Assembly: GCF_947179165.1 (NCBI RefSeq)
Contig: NC_077248.1
Location: forward strand, 8,491,256-8,555,255
DNA from: Solanum dulcamara
Lineage: Eukaryota; Streptophyta; Magnoliopsida; Solanales; Solanaceae
Length of the DNA: 64,000 nucleotides
Reading direction: 5' to 3'
Shown: positions 33,325-45,560 of the stretch, one piece after another
Position numbering within the stretch: position 1 is the first letter of the stretch
Layout: every line of letters starts with the position of its first letter
Made by a program: the position numbers and the translations under genes
Notes under the pieces: generated by a model
Database searches by the model: none
What the model was told of the DNA's origin: nothing
Seen by the model: only the letters and a program-made list of their open reading frames with translations

Positions 33325-36300
33325 TTAGTTGCCTTTTCCTTCATCTTCATTTAAGATGCGGTTGCGGAAATCATTGACCATGAGAGGCAGCCCGTCCCTC
33401 AAGGGTACTTTGGGTTCCCAGTTAAGAAGTTCCTTTGCTCTGCTGATATCTGGTTTCCTCTTGTGAGGATCATCAGCTGTGTTAGCTCTGAACTCAACAG
33501 TAGCACTTGGATCAATCACTTCTTTGACCACCTGTAATCCCAAGTGAAATGATTTAGGTAGGATTGATAACTGTAAGTTAAACCAGGTAACTGGAATAGA
33601 CATTAGACATATTTTGTAGTCGAAAACCTAGTGTGACAAGATGACTGGACTTATTCATGGTGGATAACACTGGATGGCCCCGTCAACCATAAGTTCATAT
33701 TTGAAAAGAAAATATGCAACACTTTATCACTTAATTATTTCTTATGTTGTAGACCTACTTCCACTAAGCATAGATAAAAACTAGACACCCAGTCATCTAT
33801 AACAATAAATCAATGTTTTATACTTCTCTACTTCATTATTAGTTGTCTTATATCAAAGACATGTTTCTCAATAAGCATATAACCGTGCACTAAAATCACA
33901 TGTTACTCCCCCTTCATTCTTAATTTATATGACAGTTTCCATATTGGCACGTTCCAAAGTGTTTCACTCCGTCCAATTTCTATACAGTTCGACAAATTTG
34001 AAGAATTCAAATATACAAATTTTAAACTCTGATGTCATGTTTTAAACGTCAAACTAGTTTTCATTCATTACTTTGATTTTTCTTCTCCTATCAAAAATAT
34101 AATATATGTCAACTTTAACACTTTTAAACTCCGTGTTGAGTCACATGCCGTCATATAAATGGACGAGGGAGTATTACTGATATAGTAGGAGTGTATAACT
34201 AAACATAAACACAGAATAGGCCAAATACATAGACATCCACTCAAACTTGACACGAGTTTTCATTTTGACAGTTTAACTATACATAGTACCTATTGAACAC
34301 CTTATTAGGCACAAACTTGATGGTTTTATGTCAACAAAGGTGTGTGAAACTCAACTCTCTTATGACATGAAAACTCAAACCATTGGAAAAAAATACATAT
34401 CAGCAAAAAAAACAAAAGAGAGACGCAGGAAATTAAGTGAAGGCCAAAATATGCAAAAAAGAAAGAGAGACAGAGAGGTGGCTGGTGATGAGGGAGATAA
34501 GTCGTTGGTTGTTGTGAGGTGCTTTATGGTGTACATTGCTACTGGAGTCTGCTTATTTCAAGAATTGGAAAGGATGTTGGTGTTTATATATCTTTCATGA
34601 GCTTTGAAGGTGGTACAATATTTTAAAGCACGAGAGTTGGAGGATGATTTTATGGTTGGTCCTGGGTCTTGGAAGATAGGTGAATGATAGGGTATGAAGA
34701 TAATGGAAAAATGGGAGTCATCTGCTATTGAAAAATGGACTGTGTGAGAGGAGGAGTAAGGTTTGTGATATTGAGAGAAGCTCAGGGGAGATGGGTTTAT
34801 GTCGTGTGCTTTCCATGGCTAAAGGAGGAGGTAGCGTGATGGCGGTGTTTGTCAAATCCAAAGAACAAGAAGGAAACACTGGTGAGTTCAATTGGTACTA
34901 CATAGATTTAAAGTGCCAAAAGGAAAACTCGTGCCAAGTTTAAGCAATTGTCTATGTATTTAACCGACGGAATATATCTGAGATAAACCAACATTATATC
35001 AAACAATAGAAATATAAAGGAACACGGCTTTATTTAGAACAGATAGTGCAGATTTAATATTTCGACAGTTAGAAAATGTTCAGTGATGGTTCTATCAAAT
35101 AGCCACGGCAAAAAAATTGACTTGCAACTGTAGTAAGAATATAAAACTGCAAAGAATTGAGCAATATTAATAAAATGACAGAAAAATAAGAAAAAAACAT
35201 GTGAAATCAATACAGGTATTGATTTTCAACGACCAACATTCGTTAAATTGCCCATGCAAGAAGCGCCCAAACTAATAGTGAATAGGCAAATAAGCATTAC
35301 AGCAGAAACCATAGCTCACCTCAGCAAGCTCTAACATGGTGAACTCTCCTGGGTTTCCCAAGTTGAAAGGGCCAATGTGCTCACCATCCATTAAGGCCAT
35401 TAATCCATCAACCTTTCATCAAGAGAAAATTAATTGTTTTAATATTATTGTTTGCATTCCAACAGAACTATAGCCTCTGTTATGAATTCTTTAACCAGGC
35501 ATAATAAACAAAAGGCAAGATGGCCAGTTGGACTTCTAATTTGGACAATCCACTGCATTTTAATGAATTTTTGATATTCACAAAATTGAGATGCAAAATA
35601 ATAGGGTAATGCACGTATAAAAAGCTTGTTTGCACAAACATGTAAACTTTTAAAGTAAGAAAAGTTCCGTGTTTCTTTCTTCTAAACCAGCTCATAACAA
35701 GAAAATAGCAACAGGTGACACACTCTGATCTAAGCTTTGCACCTAGGCAAAAGTCCATGCTCTGTCACTTCGATGACACCATAATATGTATCTCCTATTT
35801 GCATCATTAAACAAGTCATTCTGTTAATTGATGACCAATAACTAAGGCCTCCTTCAAAAGGTACTCAGTTAAGAAACTAATTGATTTGTACTTCTCTCAA
35901 CCAACGACTAGCAAAGATTATTAGTCTTCTAGAGCATTGTTTCATTTTTAAAGCATCTTTCTGGACATACTTACAACTTGGAAATATAGCCACATTAGGA
36001 AGTTTCACTTGTCAGGCGAAACATCTAGTGGTCGGCATTGTTATTCTCATAATTGAATTCCATCTAAGAAAAAAGACTGTTTATGGCAAATAGTTTTTCG
36101 GATATTTTTCAAAATGAACACATAAACTTGAGAGCTGTAATAAAGAGACTATGTCCCACCATCCTACATATGAAAAAACAGGCACGAAAATTCTTTTCAC
36201 AAGAAAAGCCTATTGCAGTAACAAATGATAGCATACCCTAAGTAGACCACTCATCGGGAATAACATCTAGCTCTCTCTTGGTGTTCACATAAACTCATAT

Positions 36301-39300
36301 CATGCAATTAGCTGCATGCTGAGAGTGCTCAACTGAGAGTTGTGAGATCAAAATTTATATGTGCACTTATCAAACTCAGACATGCAGGTGATAATTATTT
36401 AACTAGCAACATTAACTGAGAACTGAGCATTTAATAGGACAAGATAGTGGCTTCTGGCCACAGCTAATGATAACCCCTCTATCTTTAACTAGAAATTTGA
36501 TTCCTACAATGATAACCCCTCTATCTTTAACTAGAAATTTGATTCCTACAATATAGAAGGAATGACTGGAAAACAACTTCCTAGTAATTCCTTTACCCCA
36601 TTTAGTCTATTAGTATTTTAATGAAAGCAATATCTCCTTTTAGTATTCGGGTTAGATTCTCCAAATCCAGCCACAAAGCATTTACAACATGGTGCTAAAA
36701 AGGCATACAATCCCAACCCAGGATGCTGCCACCATAAGAATCCGGGAGAAGATCTTAGGCAAAAACCCTATACTTCCCCCATCCTATTTTGTTTGACCTA
36801 CTTTTCATTTTCATCCTAGGTGTAAGGAGTTGCATTTTCCCCAGATGGAGAAAATGTCAAATGCTCAAAAAGTCAAACCTGTATATAATAACAATGTGTT
36901 ATATCATATTGAGCAAGAGGAGACTCCTTTACACTCTCTTCATATCTTCAACTAATATTGGATTATGCAAGCTCAAGCCTATCTCGTTCAAACTTTATCC
37001 ACTTACTATCTGCTAGCCAAACTAGGTAGGTCAATTTGGTAAATTGTCTAGTCCGTAAAATAAAGCTAGTTAAAGAAGAGGAACATAAATCTACTTGCTA
37101 CCTGATTTAGAATCAGTTTACAAACTCTTTAGCAACAAATGTAGGGAAAATTGAGTGTTGCTTAAAGTGAAAATAATTGGCTCCACTGGAAGAAATTTTG
37201 AATGTTGCCTATAACATGCATCACCATGTTACCCACCTTCTACTTTTTGTATGTTTCTAAGAGCTTAAATCAAGTTTTGCACACAACTACCACCGGTGAT
37301 CAACCTAGCACAGAGTTACCCACCTTCTACTTTCCGACCTTGAGCTAATATCATCTACCACCATCTAGCATTATATGCAGTGGAGACAACGATGGCATAA
37401 TAAGGCAGAGACATGTAACTGGAAAGGATAATTTGTTAAAATGACTTACCAAGTCAGAGACATATTGAAAGCTTCGTGTTTGCTTCCCATCACCGTACAC
37501 TGTCATTGGTTGCTTGCGGATGGCCTGCAGACATGGTTTTGGAAAGAGAAAAATAAATGGATCGTTTAAAGGGAAATTCAGTCTACACACTGATATTAAT
37601 ATAAGCTGAGATGACAAACCTGGGCAACAAAGTTGCTGACAACACGTCCATCATCGAGACACATGCGAGGTCCATATGTATTGAAAATTCGGGCAATGCG
37701 CACCTGCATATGATTATTATGGATTGTAAACTCTGGGTCATCTATGATACACTGCCAGAGAGCAAGTCTAATTTGATACTAATTACCGCTTAGAATGTAT
37801 TTTTGGTTTCGCAAGCCATAAAATTGAAAGAGACAGTTAAATACCAAGTCATAAGTAGAAAACTGATTAGGATGGATTCTTAAATTAGGAGTAGAAGTGG
37901 AACTAAAAATATGTCTCTCTCTCATTGCTAATATTCCATAGGTTCGCTCTCTCTCTCATGATCATCCTAAGGTGAAATTTCTTCAAGTTCTCAAAACTTT
38001 GAACTGCGAAAAAGTACTTCCGTGACTTCAAATATAAGTAGTTTCCAAATTTCTGAATAGAACAGCTGTTCACTCATTACTTCAACCAGGAGTTGTTTGA
38101 CCACCTAACTAAGTATTAATTTCACATAGAATGCTACAGACTATAGAATGGAAAAACACAATCAAATGCACATGCGCATTCAGCATCACATATCATAACA
38201 ATCTGTAAGAAACACAAATCTCCCATTACCTCAACACCTGCACCACGATGGTAATCCATAGTCAAGGTTTCAGCAGTCCGTTTTCCCTCGTCATAGCAGC
38301 TCCTAACACCTAGATATTTCAAGACACTCAAAAACATCACTAAAACCATCTGACAGAACAACTTACAAACAAAACCAAAAACAAATTATTGCAGCCGCTA
38401 CTCACCTATTGGATTCACATTTCCCCAATATGTTTCCTTTTGTGGATGCTCAAGTGGATCACCATAAACCTCACTTGTACTAGTAAGCAAGAACCTTGCA
38501 CCAATTCTCTTGGCAAGACCCAACATGTTAAGAGTACCCATCACATTTGTCTTGTAATCAAAATTAAGGATCTCAAGTACATTCAAATTAAAAAAGAATA
38601 TAAAACGGCACTTAAACATGTCGGAAATTCCTTTATAATTATCATTTAACTCCTAAGCACTGACAATGCAAAGCATAAACAATCTAACTACTTAAAATCC
38701 AATTACAAGTAACTTTCTATAAAATCATGGATTTATAACTCACAAAAGATGGTAAATTTCATACTACAGCCTGTAAATCCATGCACGCCCCCATCACAAA
38801 GAAACAAAAAAAACATGCTTGTATACATAGCGAAATAACGAAAAAACAATCCAAGTGCTAATGTAGACAAGGGATATAATAGTTTTGACGGGATTATACT
38901 TGTAATGAACAGGCGAAGCAGGACAAGCCAAATGGTAGATCTGATCTACTTCCAACAAAATAGGTTCAACAACATCATGCCTAATAAGCTCAAATCTATG
39001 ATCCCCAAAATGATGCATCACATTTTCTTTCCTCCCAGTAAAGAAATTATCAATCACAATAACATCATCACCTCTCTTAATCAACTTATCAACCAAATGA
39101 CTCCCAACAAAACCCGCCCCACCAGTCACCACAACCCGCATCCGTTTCTTCCCAATCCCAACTGGTACCCTCCCTGTTACACTCCCCCGACTCCTATACG
39201 GCGTCGTAACAGTAGATGTATGAGTTAGGCTAGGAACCGAATCGAACCCTTGATAAGATTTGGGTATTGGAGAAGATGGGGTAAGGAGAGAGAGGCTTGG

Positions 39301-39504
39301 TTGAAGGATGAAGAAAGTTGAACCAATAAGAATACCCACAAGGATAAAGATAAGTCTTTGCTCTTTAAGAAGGTAATTAATGGATCTTGGAAGAGATCTG
39401 GGATGTTTGAAGGTCTTTGGAGAAGAAGGTGGGGTGTTTTGTGACATTATTGTCATTTCTTCTTCTCTTCTGTGATTCATGCTTGATTGTGTATGCAATT
39501 TCAT
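33325..39504 (-). CDS. UXS: UDP-glucuronate decarboxylase (UDP-xylose synthase), membrane type, seven exons
   Basis: Exons 39504-38878, 38553-38406, 38309-38230, 37703-37620, 37524-37450, 35412-35320 and 33531-33325 join to 1,314 nt, 437 residues, with consistent phases. The enzyme converts UDP-glucuronate to UDP-xylose for cell-wall xylan and pectin and for glycoproteins. The N-terminus is cytosolic, followed by one membrane segment (about 51-68, [18 protein letters not shown]), as in Golgi type II UXS isoforms. The NAD-binding GGAGFVG is at 128-134, and the catalytic YxxxK is Tyr264/Lys268. Intron 1 has AT-AC ends. The other five introns whose ends I read are GT-AG. Introns 5 and 6 are long (2.0 and 1.8 kb), and intron 6 contains a TIR element. 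Start alternatives are internal Met codons at residues 9, 17 and 20. Confidence 0.95.
34219..34965. mobile_element. Mutator-type TIR element in UXS intron 6
   Basis: 747 bp. The inverted ends share about 80 bp: left GGCCAAATACATAGACA with a later CACGAGTTTTCATTTTG block, right inverted GGTTAAATACATAGACA with CACGAGTTTTCCTTTTG. Flanks CACAGAATA (34210-34218) and GACGGAATA (34966-34974) are a 9-bp duplication with two mismatches. No coding capacity is convincing. Confidence 0.75.
36469..36552. repeat. Perfect 42-bp tandem duplication in UXS intron 5
   Basis: The units at 36469-36510 and 36511-36552 are identical. They begin GATAACCCCTCTATC and end GATTCCTACAAT. Full identity points to a recent event. 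Confidence 0.95.
38554..38877 (-). other. Probable U12-type AT-AC intron (UXS intron 1)
   Basis: The 324-nt intron begins ATATCCCTTG (38877-38868), close to the U12 donor consensus ATATCCTTT, and ends in GATTAC before codon AAG. The word TCCTTAAT (38570-38563) matches the U12 branch-site consensus and puts the branch A about 11-12 nt from the splice site, within the usual range. Joining after codon ATT gives VKTI-KTNVMGT, the sequence expected in UXS proteins. No GT-AG choice gives this. Confidence 0.85.
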
Positions 39505-40685
39505 GGCTTTTTTCTTCTTCTTTTACGATTTGCGGTGAGAAATTCTTGGGGAATTTTTCAGGTAAAAACAGAGTATATTGTTTTCAGAATCAGAAAAAGC
39601 AGACCTTTTTTGTGTATATAAATGGTTGCATTTCTTGCAGAAAGGAATATTGTTGTCTATAAGGTAGCAGAACAGATTAGCTCAATTTTCACTTTTCCAT
39701 ACTTCTTGGAGAAGGCCAAAAAATATTTTCCACAAATTTATTTTCCAAAACTTTTTTTTCTTTCTAAAGTTGTCTGGTGGAAAATACGGAAAATGTGAGT
39801 TAGCTGTTTTTTCTATTTTTTAATTATTTTTTGGAGCTAAAGATAAAAATACATCTGAATTATTATTTTTTGAGTTTCGCATTTCAATAGTCAATTGTGT
39901 TCTTTTTCTATTTGAACTCATTATTATTTATGTGTTAAAACACACTTAATTGAATAAATAGTAATAATTCAAGTAGGAAAAAAGAAATAACAGATAATTA
40001 GACTAGTCACCTTTCAAATGTGTTTTAATATACAGATGATGATATTTCAGGTAGGAATAGAGAGTACGGTAATAATTCAAATAGGAAAATAGAACATGGT
40101 GATAGTTCAGATAAGAAAAAAGAATAACTAATAATGAAAGGTGTAAAAATCGTGAAAAAATAATAGTTCAAATATGTTTTTGAAACCATGATTTCTTATT
40201 GCAGGTACAAATACAAGCTAAGTAAGTTTATAAAATTTGTAAATTTAGCCGCTTCAGATTGAAATTTCAAAAAAATTGTGTTTGAAATTACAAATGCAAA
40301 TAAACTTCCTTACATACATATTGAAACTAACTTGTTCGAAACTAAAGGTAAACTTTCTAAAATTTGAATTATAAATAAGTTTTGATTGCATTATACTTTA
40401 TCGATGTACAATAGACTTAAAACGTTATTAGGAAGAATAAAAAGTGGATGAAGATTAGTTTTGTGAAGTTTGCCTATTTTGATCATCAATTCAATTCATT
40501 CCTACCATAATTTCCTTTTATTTCAATGTTCAAATTTAAAGCATTGGATTAAGAGTACATTCCATCGCGATCCATGGTGAAGTTTTTTAATTTCATCGAA
40601 AAATAAATAAATAAATAAAGAAAGAAAATATTGTTTTCTAATAATAATTTTAAGGTTACAAAGTTTCTTTTTCCAATTCAATAAC
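39505..40685. other. UXS upstream region and intergenic DNA
   Basis: A TATA-like word (minus strand TTTATATA near 39622-39615) lies about 115 bp upstream of the UXS ATG. From about 39840 to 40190 a loosely repeated theme (ATAATTCAAATAGGAAAA) occurs several times, probably from an old TIR element. No gene is seen. Confidence 0.35.
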
Positions 40686-40689
40686 TAAG

Positions 40690-41350
40690 AGCATGTTTGG
40701 ATTGACTTATAAGTTGCTGAAAACAGCTTATAAACTATTTTCAGCTTTTTAAGTATTTAGCTAGCTAACTTAAAACCATTTTATACATAAAGTAAGCTCA
40801 AGAAAATAATTGGATCTGTTTGACTTAGTTTCTCTGAAACAACTTATAAGCTGTAATTTCATCTCTAGTTAGGGCTTTCGATTCGAAAAAAATGTGGTGC
40901 GGGTTCATCTCTCTCGACCAGTTTAGGTGATTCATCTTGCTCAAACATGAGCCGATCGCTTGTCTTGAAACTGTTGAGCCACATGCTTTCTATGAAAAAC
41001 TCGAGACTCTTTAGAATTGTCTCTGGCGGATTGCCCAGGGAAGTCAGAAAGGAATGGACATCATAGTAGAGAACGCGAGCCGAGAGGGCATTTCACCCTT
41101 TGCGAGACAAAGATCTCGAACATCGTAGAAAAAAGTCCTAACTAACCAGTCAAGTGAAAGGAGCCTCTTAAGGGTTGGGTTCTAGTGGCGGGCTCTTGGG
41201 GTCGTCCGGACCCATATCTGATAAAAGTGGTGGCCTGGTTGTTCCCACACCCCCTTATCATGCATGAATCGTCGAATTGAATCTGTACAATTTCTCAAGC
41301 TATAAACAGCTTATAAGTTGTTTCAGAAAAACTAAGTTAAACAACTAGTA
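40690..41350. mobile_element. Foldback element with a GC-rich inserted segment
   Basis: The left part (about 40690-40853) has the hairpin-type words CTTATAAGTTGCTGAAAAC and CAGCTTATAA seen in a common plant MITE. An arm starting GTTTGACTTAG and containing CTGAAACAACTTATAAGCTG (40817-40853) is repeated in inverted form at 41306-41341. Between the arms lies about 430 bp (40870-41300) of about 50% GC, against about one third in the surroundings. It includes no clear gene. Its composition suggests captured DNA, possibly mitochondrial. Confidence 0.55.
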
Positions 41351-41764
41351 ATTATCTACAGAGATTTTATTTATCATACTTACGAGTTCATATATTTTAA
41401 ATTCTTAAGTCCGACTTTTGATAAAGCTAACGAAGCATTCATAATTTTAATGACCAGGGATGTAAGCATCAAAGGCACTAGCTTCACCTTAAAGATAACA
41501 AATACCCACATGGATAAAAGCCTTGCTTCATGCAAAAGCTTCTACCTTCCAAGACTAAATAACAATTGTGTAATATGTATGCTAAACTGAGCTTTCATTT
41601 TTAATTCTTAATTAATTAAGCTTGACAATTGGACCAAAACATTTTATTTTATTTATATAGAAAATAATTTCAATTATTGTTTATCCACTTATAGAAGAAA
41701 AATAATTAATATGAATAAAAATCAATAAAGAAAAGTCCTTGATTAAGAAAAAAAGAGAAAAAAC
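41345..41764. other. Intergenic DNA
   Basis: AT-rich. I see no gene. A run of A bases on the plus strand next to the tRNA gene (41748-41763) is a T-rich Pol III terminator for that gene when read on the minus strand. Confidence 0.4.
41748..41763 (-). terminator. Pol III terminator of tRNA-Arg
   Basis: On the minus strand, two runs of T (6 or more) begin one base after the mature 3' end of the tRNA. Confidence 0.75.
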
Positions 41765-41837
41765 GACCACAGTGGGAGTCGAACCCACGACCTTCTGATC
41801 CGAAGTCAGACGCGCTAATCCACTGCGCTATGCGGTC
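41765..41837 (-). tRNA. tRNA-Arg (anticodon TCG)
   Basis: 73 nt without an intron. The acceptor stem GACCGCA pairs with TGTGGTC (one G-T). The anticodon stem TCTGA/TCAGA encloses the loop CTTCGGA, giving anticodon TCG, which reads CGA and related Arg codons. The T arm contains GGTTCGACTCC, the Pol III B box, and the D arm contains TAGCGCAGTGG, the A box. CCA is not encoded, as usual in plants. A T-rich stretch follows the 3' end and should terminate Pol III. Confidence 0.97.
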
Positions 41838-41936
41838 GTATAATGCTTGTTCTACCATATAAATTTATAGACTATAGTCTTCCATAAAATAATATATTTT
41901 GTTTTTAATATATTTAACGACTAAATAAACTACTTA

Positions 41937-42890
41937 GGATCTTTTGGTATGGTGTATTAGGAAAAATAGTCCATGTATTACGTATGATATTATTTAGTAC
42001 TATATTTCGTAGAAATTTTGGGCCTATGTATAACTAATTCATGTATAACCCCATTTGGTGGTATTAGTAATACATAGAGTATGATTTAATACCATGGGAT
42101 TAATTTATCTAAAGACAAAAATACCCTTCAAATTCTTTCAATCATTTTATTTATTTTCTTGATTTATATTTGTAATAGTAAATTTAGTTAAATAAATTAG
42201 TTTACAAATTTTATTATTTAAAGAGAGATGTTTGTTTCTAAATAAATCAACTACAAATCAATAGTACAATATTTGAAATGTAAGATATTTACATTTACTA
42301 ATTGAAAAGGCAAATATATGACCACATTACGTTGGTGATCTTAATTGATTATATTATTTATTGATATATATGTGGTTTTTGAATTATTTGTATTGTGAAC
42401 AATTTATAAAATTACATACATATCTAAACTACAACTTCCACTTTATGTGTAAACATAGATGATTTATTCTATTTTACTATTATTTATCGTCTTTTTTATT
42501 TAAAAGTAGATGGTCTATCTTTTTTAAATTTAAAAATTGATGTTGTGAGTGATCAATTTATTAATATGACAATTATTTACCCTCAAATAATTTAAGTGAG
42601 AAAATAGCAAACATGACAACAAAATTGTTCTTCTCCTAGCTAGTTAGAAAGCCACAAAAAAATAATATATATTGTCCAATAGTTATCTACCTTGACCCAA
42701 TTACATAAAATAAAAAATCTCATAATTATTCAAGAATATAATTGGAAAAAAGCTTGTTGCAGATTTTTAATCCAAACACAAGATTAAGTGGGAAACAATG
42801 AACCAAACACTAAATAAAAAATAAACAATGCATTACTAATACTTGCTTTACTAATCCATATATTACTAAATTGTTTTTCTTTTCAAAAAG
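41937..42890. mobile_element. DNA transposon (family B, copy 2), inverted relative to copy 1
   Basis: It matches 8067-9372 in opposite orientation. Shared words include GGTGTATTAGGAAAAATAG at the left, TTTGTAATAGTAAATTTA in the body, and TTGTCCAATAGTTATCTA and CTAGCTAGTTAGAAAGCC near the right. The terminal GTCGTTTGG is damaged at both ends, so the copy is old. It lacks the approximately 450-bp internal block of copy 1. Confidence 0.6.
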
Positions 42891-43589
42891 CACAAACAAT
42901 GATAAAACCAATTTTAACGGGCAACATAGAGATGTGGAAAAATGACGACAAAGATTCATAATATCAAACCCATAAACCTGCAACCCGCCCCACATCAATT
43001 CAAAAGAAAAATACTTCAACCCGCCCCGCCCCATTGCCTTCCCTACATTTACAACTAATCTCAATAGGACCTATAACAATAAACGGAGGACTATATCGAG
43101 CATTAAGACCTGAAGTTAATGTCCTTAAAAGCATTGGACGTAGAGTCATTTCCTCTCCAAGCATGGCATGCTTAACATAGTTTAACAGTGCAGCTCTCTG
43201 TCATAGATTCTAAGAGCATTTGTACAAACACAGCAATTGAAAGCTCACCATGAAACGTCCTATCATGAGATGAAACTAGGAGCATGATGCTGATTAAATA
43301 AGCTTGTAAAAGTACTAAACAGCTAAAGGAGCAGATAGTATAAAACTGAAAGATTAAACCATATTTTCGTATACATTTTATTAATGTGGCACCAAACTGG
43401 GGATGCCTCCCATGTATAACTCACAAGTGACGTATATGCTATATCATTGGAGACATTGTACAACAGACATCCTGCAAAAGATGTACAATTACCCTCTGAC
43501 AACATGAATTAGCCTACAAAAGCGCAAAAGATAAACTATGAAATTTCAATGGCATTATGATTTCTGTACACTTCTCTTTCATCTCCACC
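42891..43589. other. Intergenic DNA and Ycf20-like 3' region
   Basis: No gene is seen. The part next to 43590 probably includes the 3' UTR of the Ycf20-like gene. Confidence 0.35.
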
Positions 43590-45149
43590 TTAATACTTGA
43601 AAGAGTCTAGGAATAGTCCAAGAGTCAGCCCGGTTTTCCAATAATTGAACATAATGATGATGCTCCTTACCCCATCAATTAAAGGAATAGATCTATACAT
43701 GAGAGCTCCAATGCCCTCCACCACAGCCACAGCTAATCCAGAAGAAATAATATCCCAATCGCCTGTCTGCCCTATTACAGTGGCAAATGCGGTTGCACAA
43801 TAGAAACCCACTAAGAAAAACAGCAACTTCATTGGTAGGTTTTTCCTCAACACCTTAATTCTGGTATCTAGTTTGACTAGAAGAGCCTCTATGGCCCTAA
43901 TAAGTCGAGTCCCACCGCTACCGTTGGTTGTAGGAGAAGATTCTAATCCGCTGCCATCTGCAGCACTTCTTATAGACCACACCCGCCTCCTATATTGGAA
44001 TTAAACTCTGAGATACATGGGTAGAAAAGTCTCATTTATAAGTCTCTGAGCAAGGATCTAGCACTAAACAAAGATTAGCATAGCATATGTTTTCTTGCAA
44101 ACCCTGGCAGGAACTTTCAAGGTACTTAGTTATTTGAACAATGTAAAATAGCTCAAAAGAGAGACTTTTTAGATTTTCCCAAATAGTTGGTAACCAAAGC
44201 TCATCGCAATTAGGGCTAGGGAAACTTGTGGGAGTGCATACAAGAAGAAAACTTGGACTCGGGAATGGAAGTAAACTTGGACTTAGACAAGACAAATGTA
44301 TATTTGCAGAAGTTATTCAAACGTAAACCACACATAGTTGGAATCGGTTACTTTGAGTAGAAATTTGCAAACAAATTATTCAGAAAATGATGTCCACTTT
44401 ATGAAATGATGTTGACATTCTTTCTTTCCGAGAATAATTAGGAAGATAACATTCTTTCTTTGGCAAAGAACTCACGGCGATCTCTGGGAAAACCACACGA
44501 CTGCTCCTGAAAGATAGATGAACACATAAAACAACTATTGATCAAAATTTTATTTCCTTTTTGTCTGAATCACATTCTTTCTTTCCGAGTATAATTAGGA
44601 TTTCTATCTTCCAGCCTCTCAGTTTCTTGTACTAATGAAGAATGCTAAGAGAGAATCTTCTAATGATCCTTAATCCTTATATCTTGGCTTCTCCATACGG
44701 CACAATAACCAGTACTGCAATTGACAAACTAGGTAATGGAGAACCCTTGATATCTTTGCATATTGTTGCTTATTGAAAAAGAGATTTGTTTTTTTTATCA
44801 TTATTGAAAAAAGAGGTTTTTCTGTAAGGGAAATTAAACCTGGGAGAACCTGCTGATATCATACATTGGTTCCTTCTTATGCATGCTATCCATTTGTTGT
44901 GGAGGGGAAGGGGCACAACCATCAAGCTACATCAAATTTTCACATGACAAAGGGAAAAACTCACTTGAAATTTCTGAAAGAATAAGGCTGGACAATATGA
45001 GTAAAAGATAGCTGGAAATGCATGATTCTGCCTAATGAATGTGCAGCTCTCCTAAGGCAGACAGCACCATTAAATCTTGATATAGTATGTTCAGCACTCA
45101 AATGCTTAGAAATTGTGGGACAGCTCGGTAAAGGCAGTTTGGCAGCCAT
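43590..45149 (-). CDS. Ycf20-like plastid membrane protein, three coding exons
   Basis: Exons 45149-44965, 44926-44840 and 43989-43590 join to 672 nt, 223 residues, with GT-AG introns and matching phases. The first 90 residues are basic and hydroxyl-rich, as in a plastid transit peptide. The C-terminal domain is the Ycf20 family: LPMKLLFFLVGFYCATAFAT, GDWDIISSGLAVAVVEGIGA and a terminal WKTGLTLGLFLDSFKY, with two or three hydrophobic segments. In Arabidopsis a Ycf20 homologue affects non-photochemical quenching; its biochemical role is not settled. A non-coding first exon is likely at about 46282-46400: its donor GTATTG follows CCGATAG, and an acceptor precedes 45162, 13 nt upstream of the ATG. 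Confidence 0.9.
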
Positions 45150-45354
45150 GCTTTGTAGGAATCTGTTAAAACAAAACACAAGGATCAGCAAGAACCATGA
45201 AGAGTTATTCCTATCTCCCAGAAGAGGGTCCAGAAAAATTTGGAAAATGATATATTGCATATGTGTTTCTTACTCCTGGAATGATTCAACATTGAGGAGT
45301 ATGTAAATGAGACAAAAGAAACACTTACTGTCCCATTGTTATGCAACACAGTTA

Positions 45355-45560
45355 TTATTTTCCTTTTTTAGACAATGGTGTCTAAGACAGCTTACGAGTA
45401 CCTCAATTAATTAACGATAGTCTATTAAAGCCCACAAGCACAAGTGCTGAGTAGACCAACCCATAAACTGAAGCAAATGAGCTCACGTGTGTTGTAGCTT
45501 GGATTCAAACCTGGAATCTCCAGGTTGTTACTCCTATATCTTAACTACGGAACTGTCCAG
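45355..45560 (-). mobile_element. Candidate tRNA-derived SINE in the 5' UTR intron of the Ycf20-like gene
   Basis: On the minus strand a B-box word GGTTTGAATCC (45511-45501) is preceded by an A-box-like TAGTTAAGATATAG. An A-rich tail (TCTAAAAAAGG) lies near 45360. The match to the A box is weak. Confidence 0.45.

Noticed and set aside
38905..39228. 107-codon reading on the plus strand
   Set aside because: Antisense to UXS exon 1.
41765..41837. Organelle tRNA insertion
   Set aside because: The sequence is a standard nuclear-type tRNA-Arg(TCG) with good A and B boxes and a Pol III terminator. No flanking organelle-like DNA adjoins it.
44449..44700. Possible additional exon of the Ycf20-like gene
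   Set aside because: The three exons already join in phase with a complete transit peptide and Ycf20 domain. No matching splice pair was found here.
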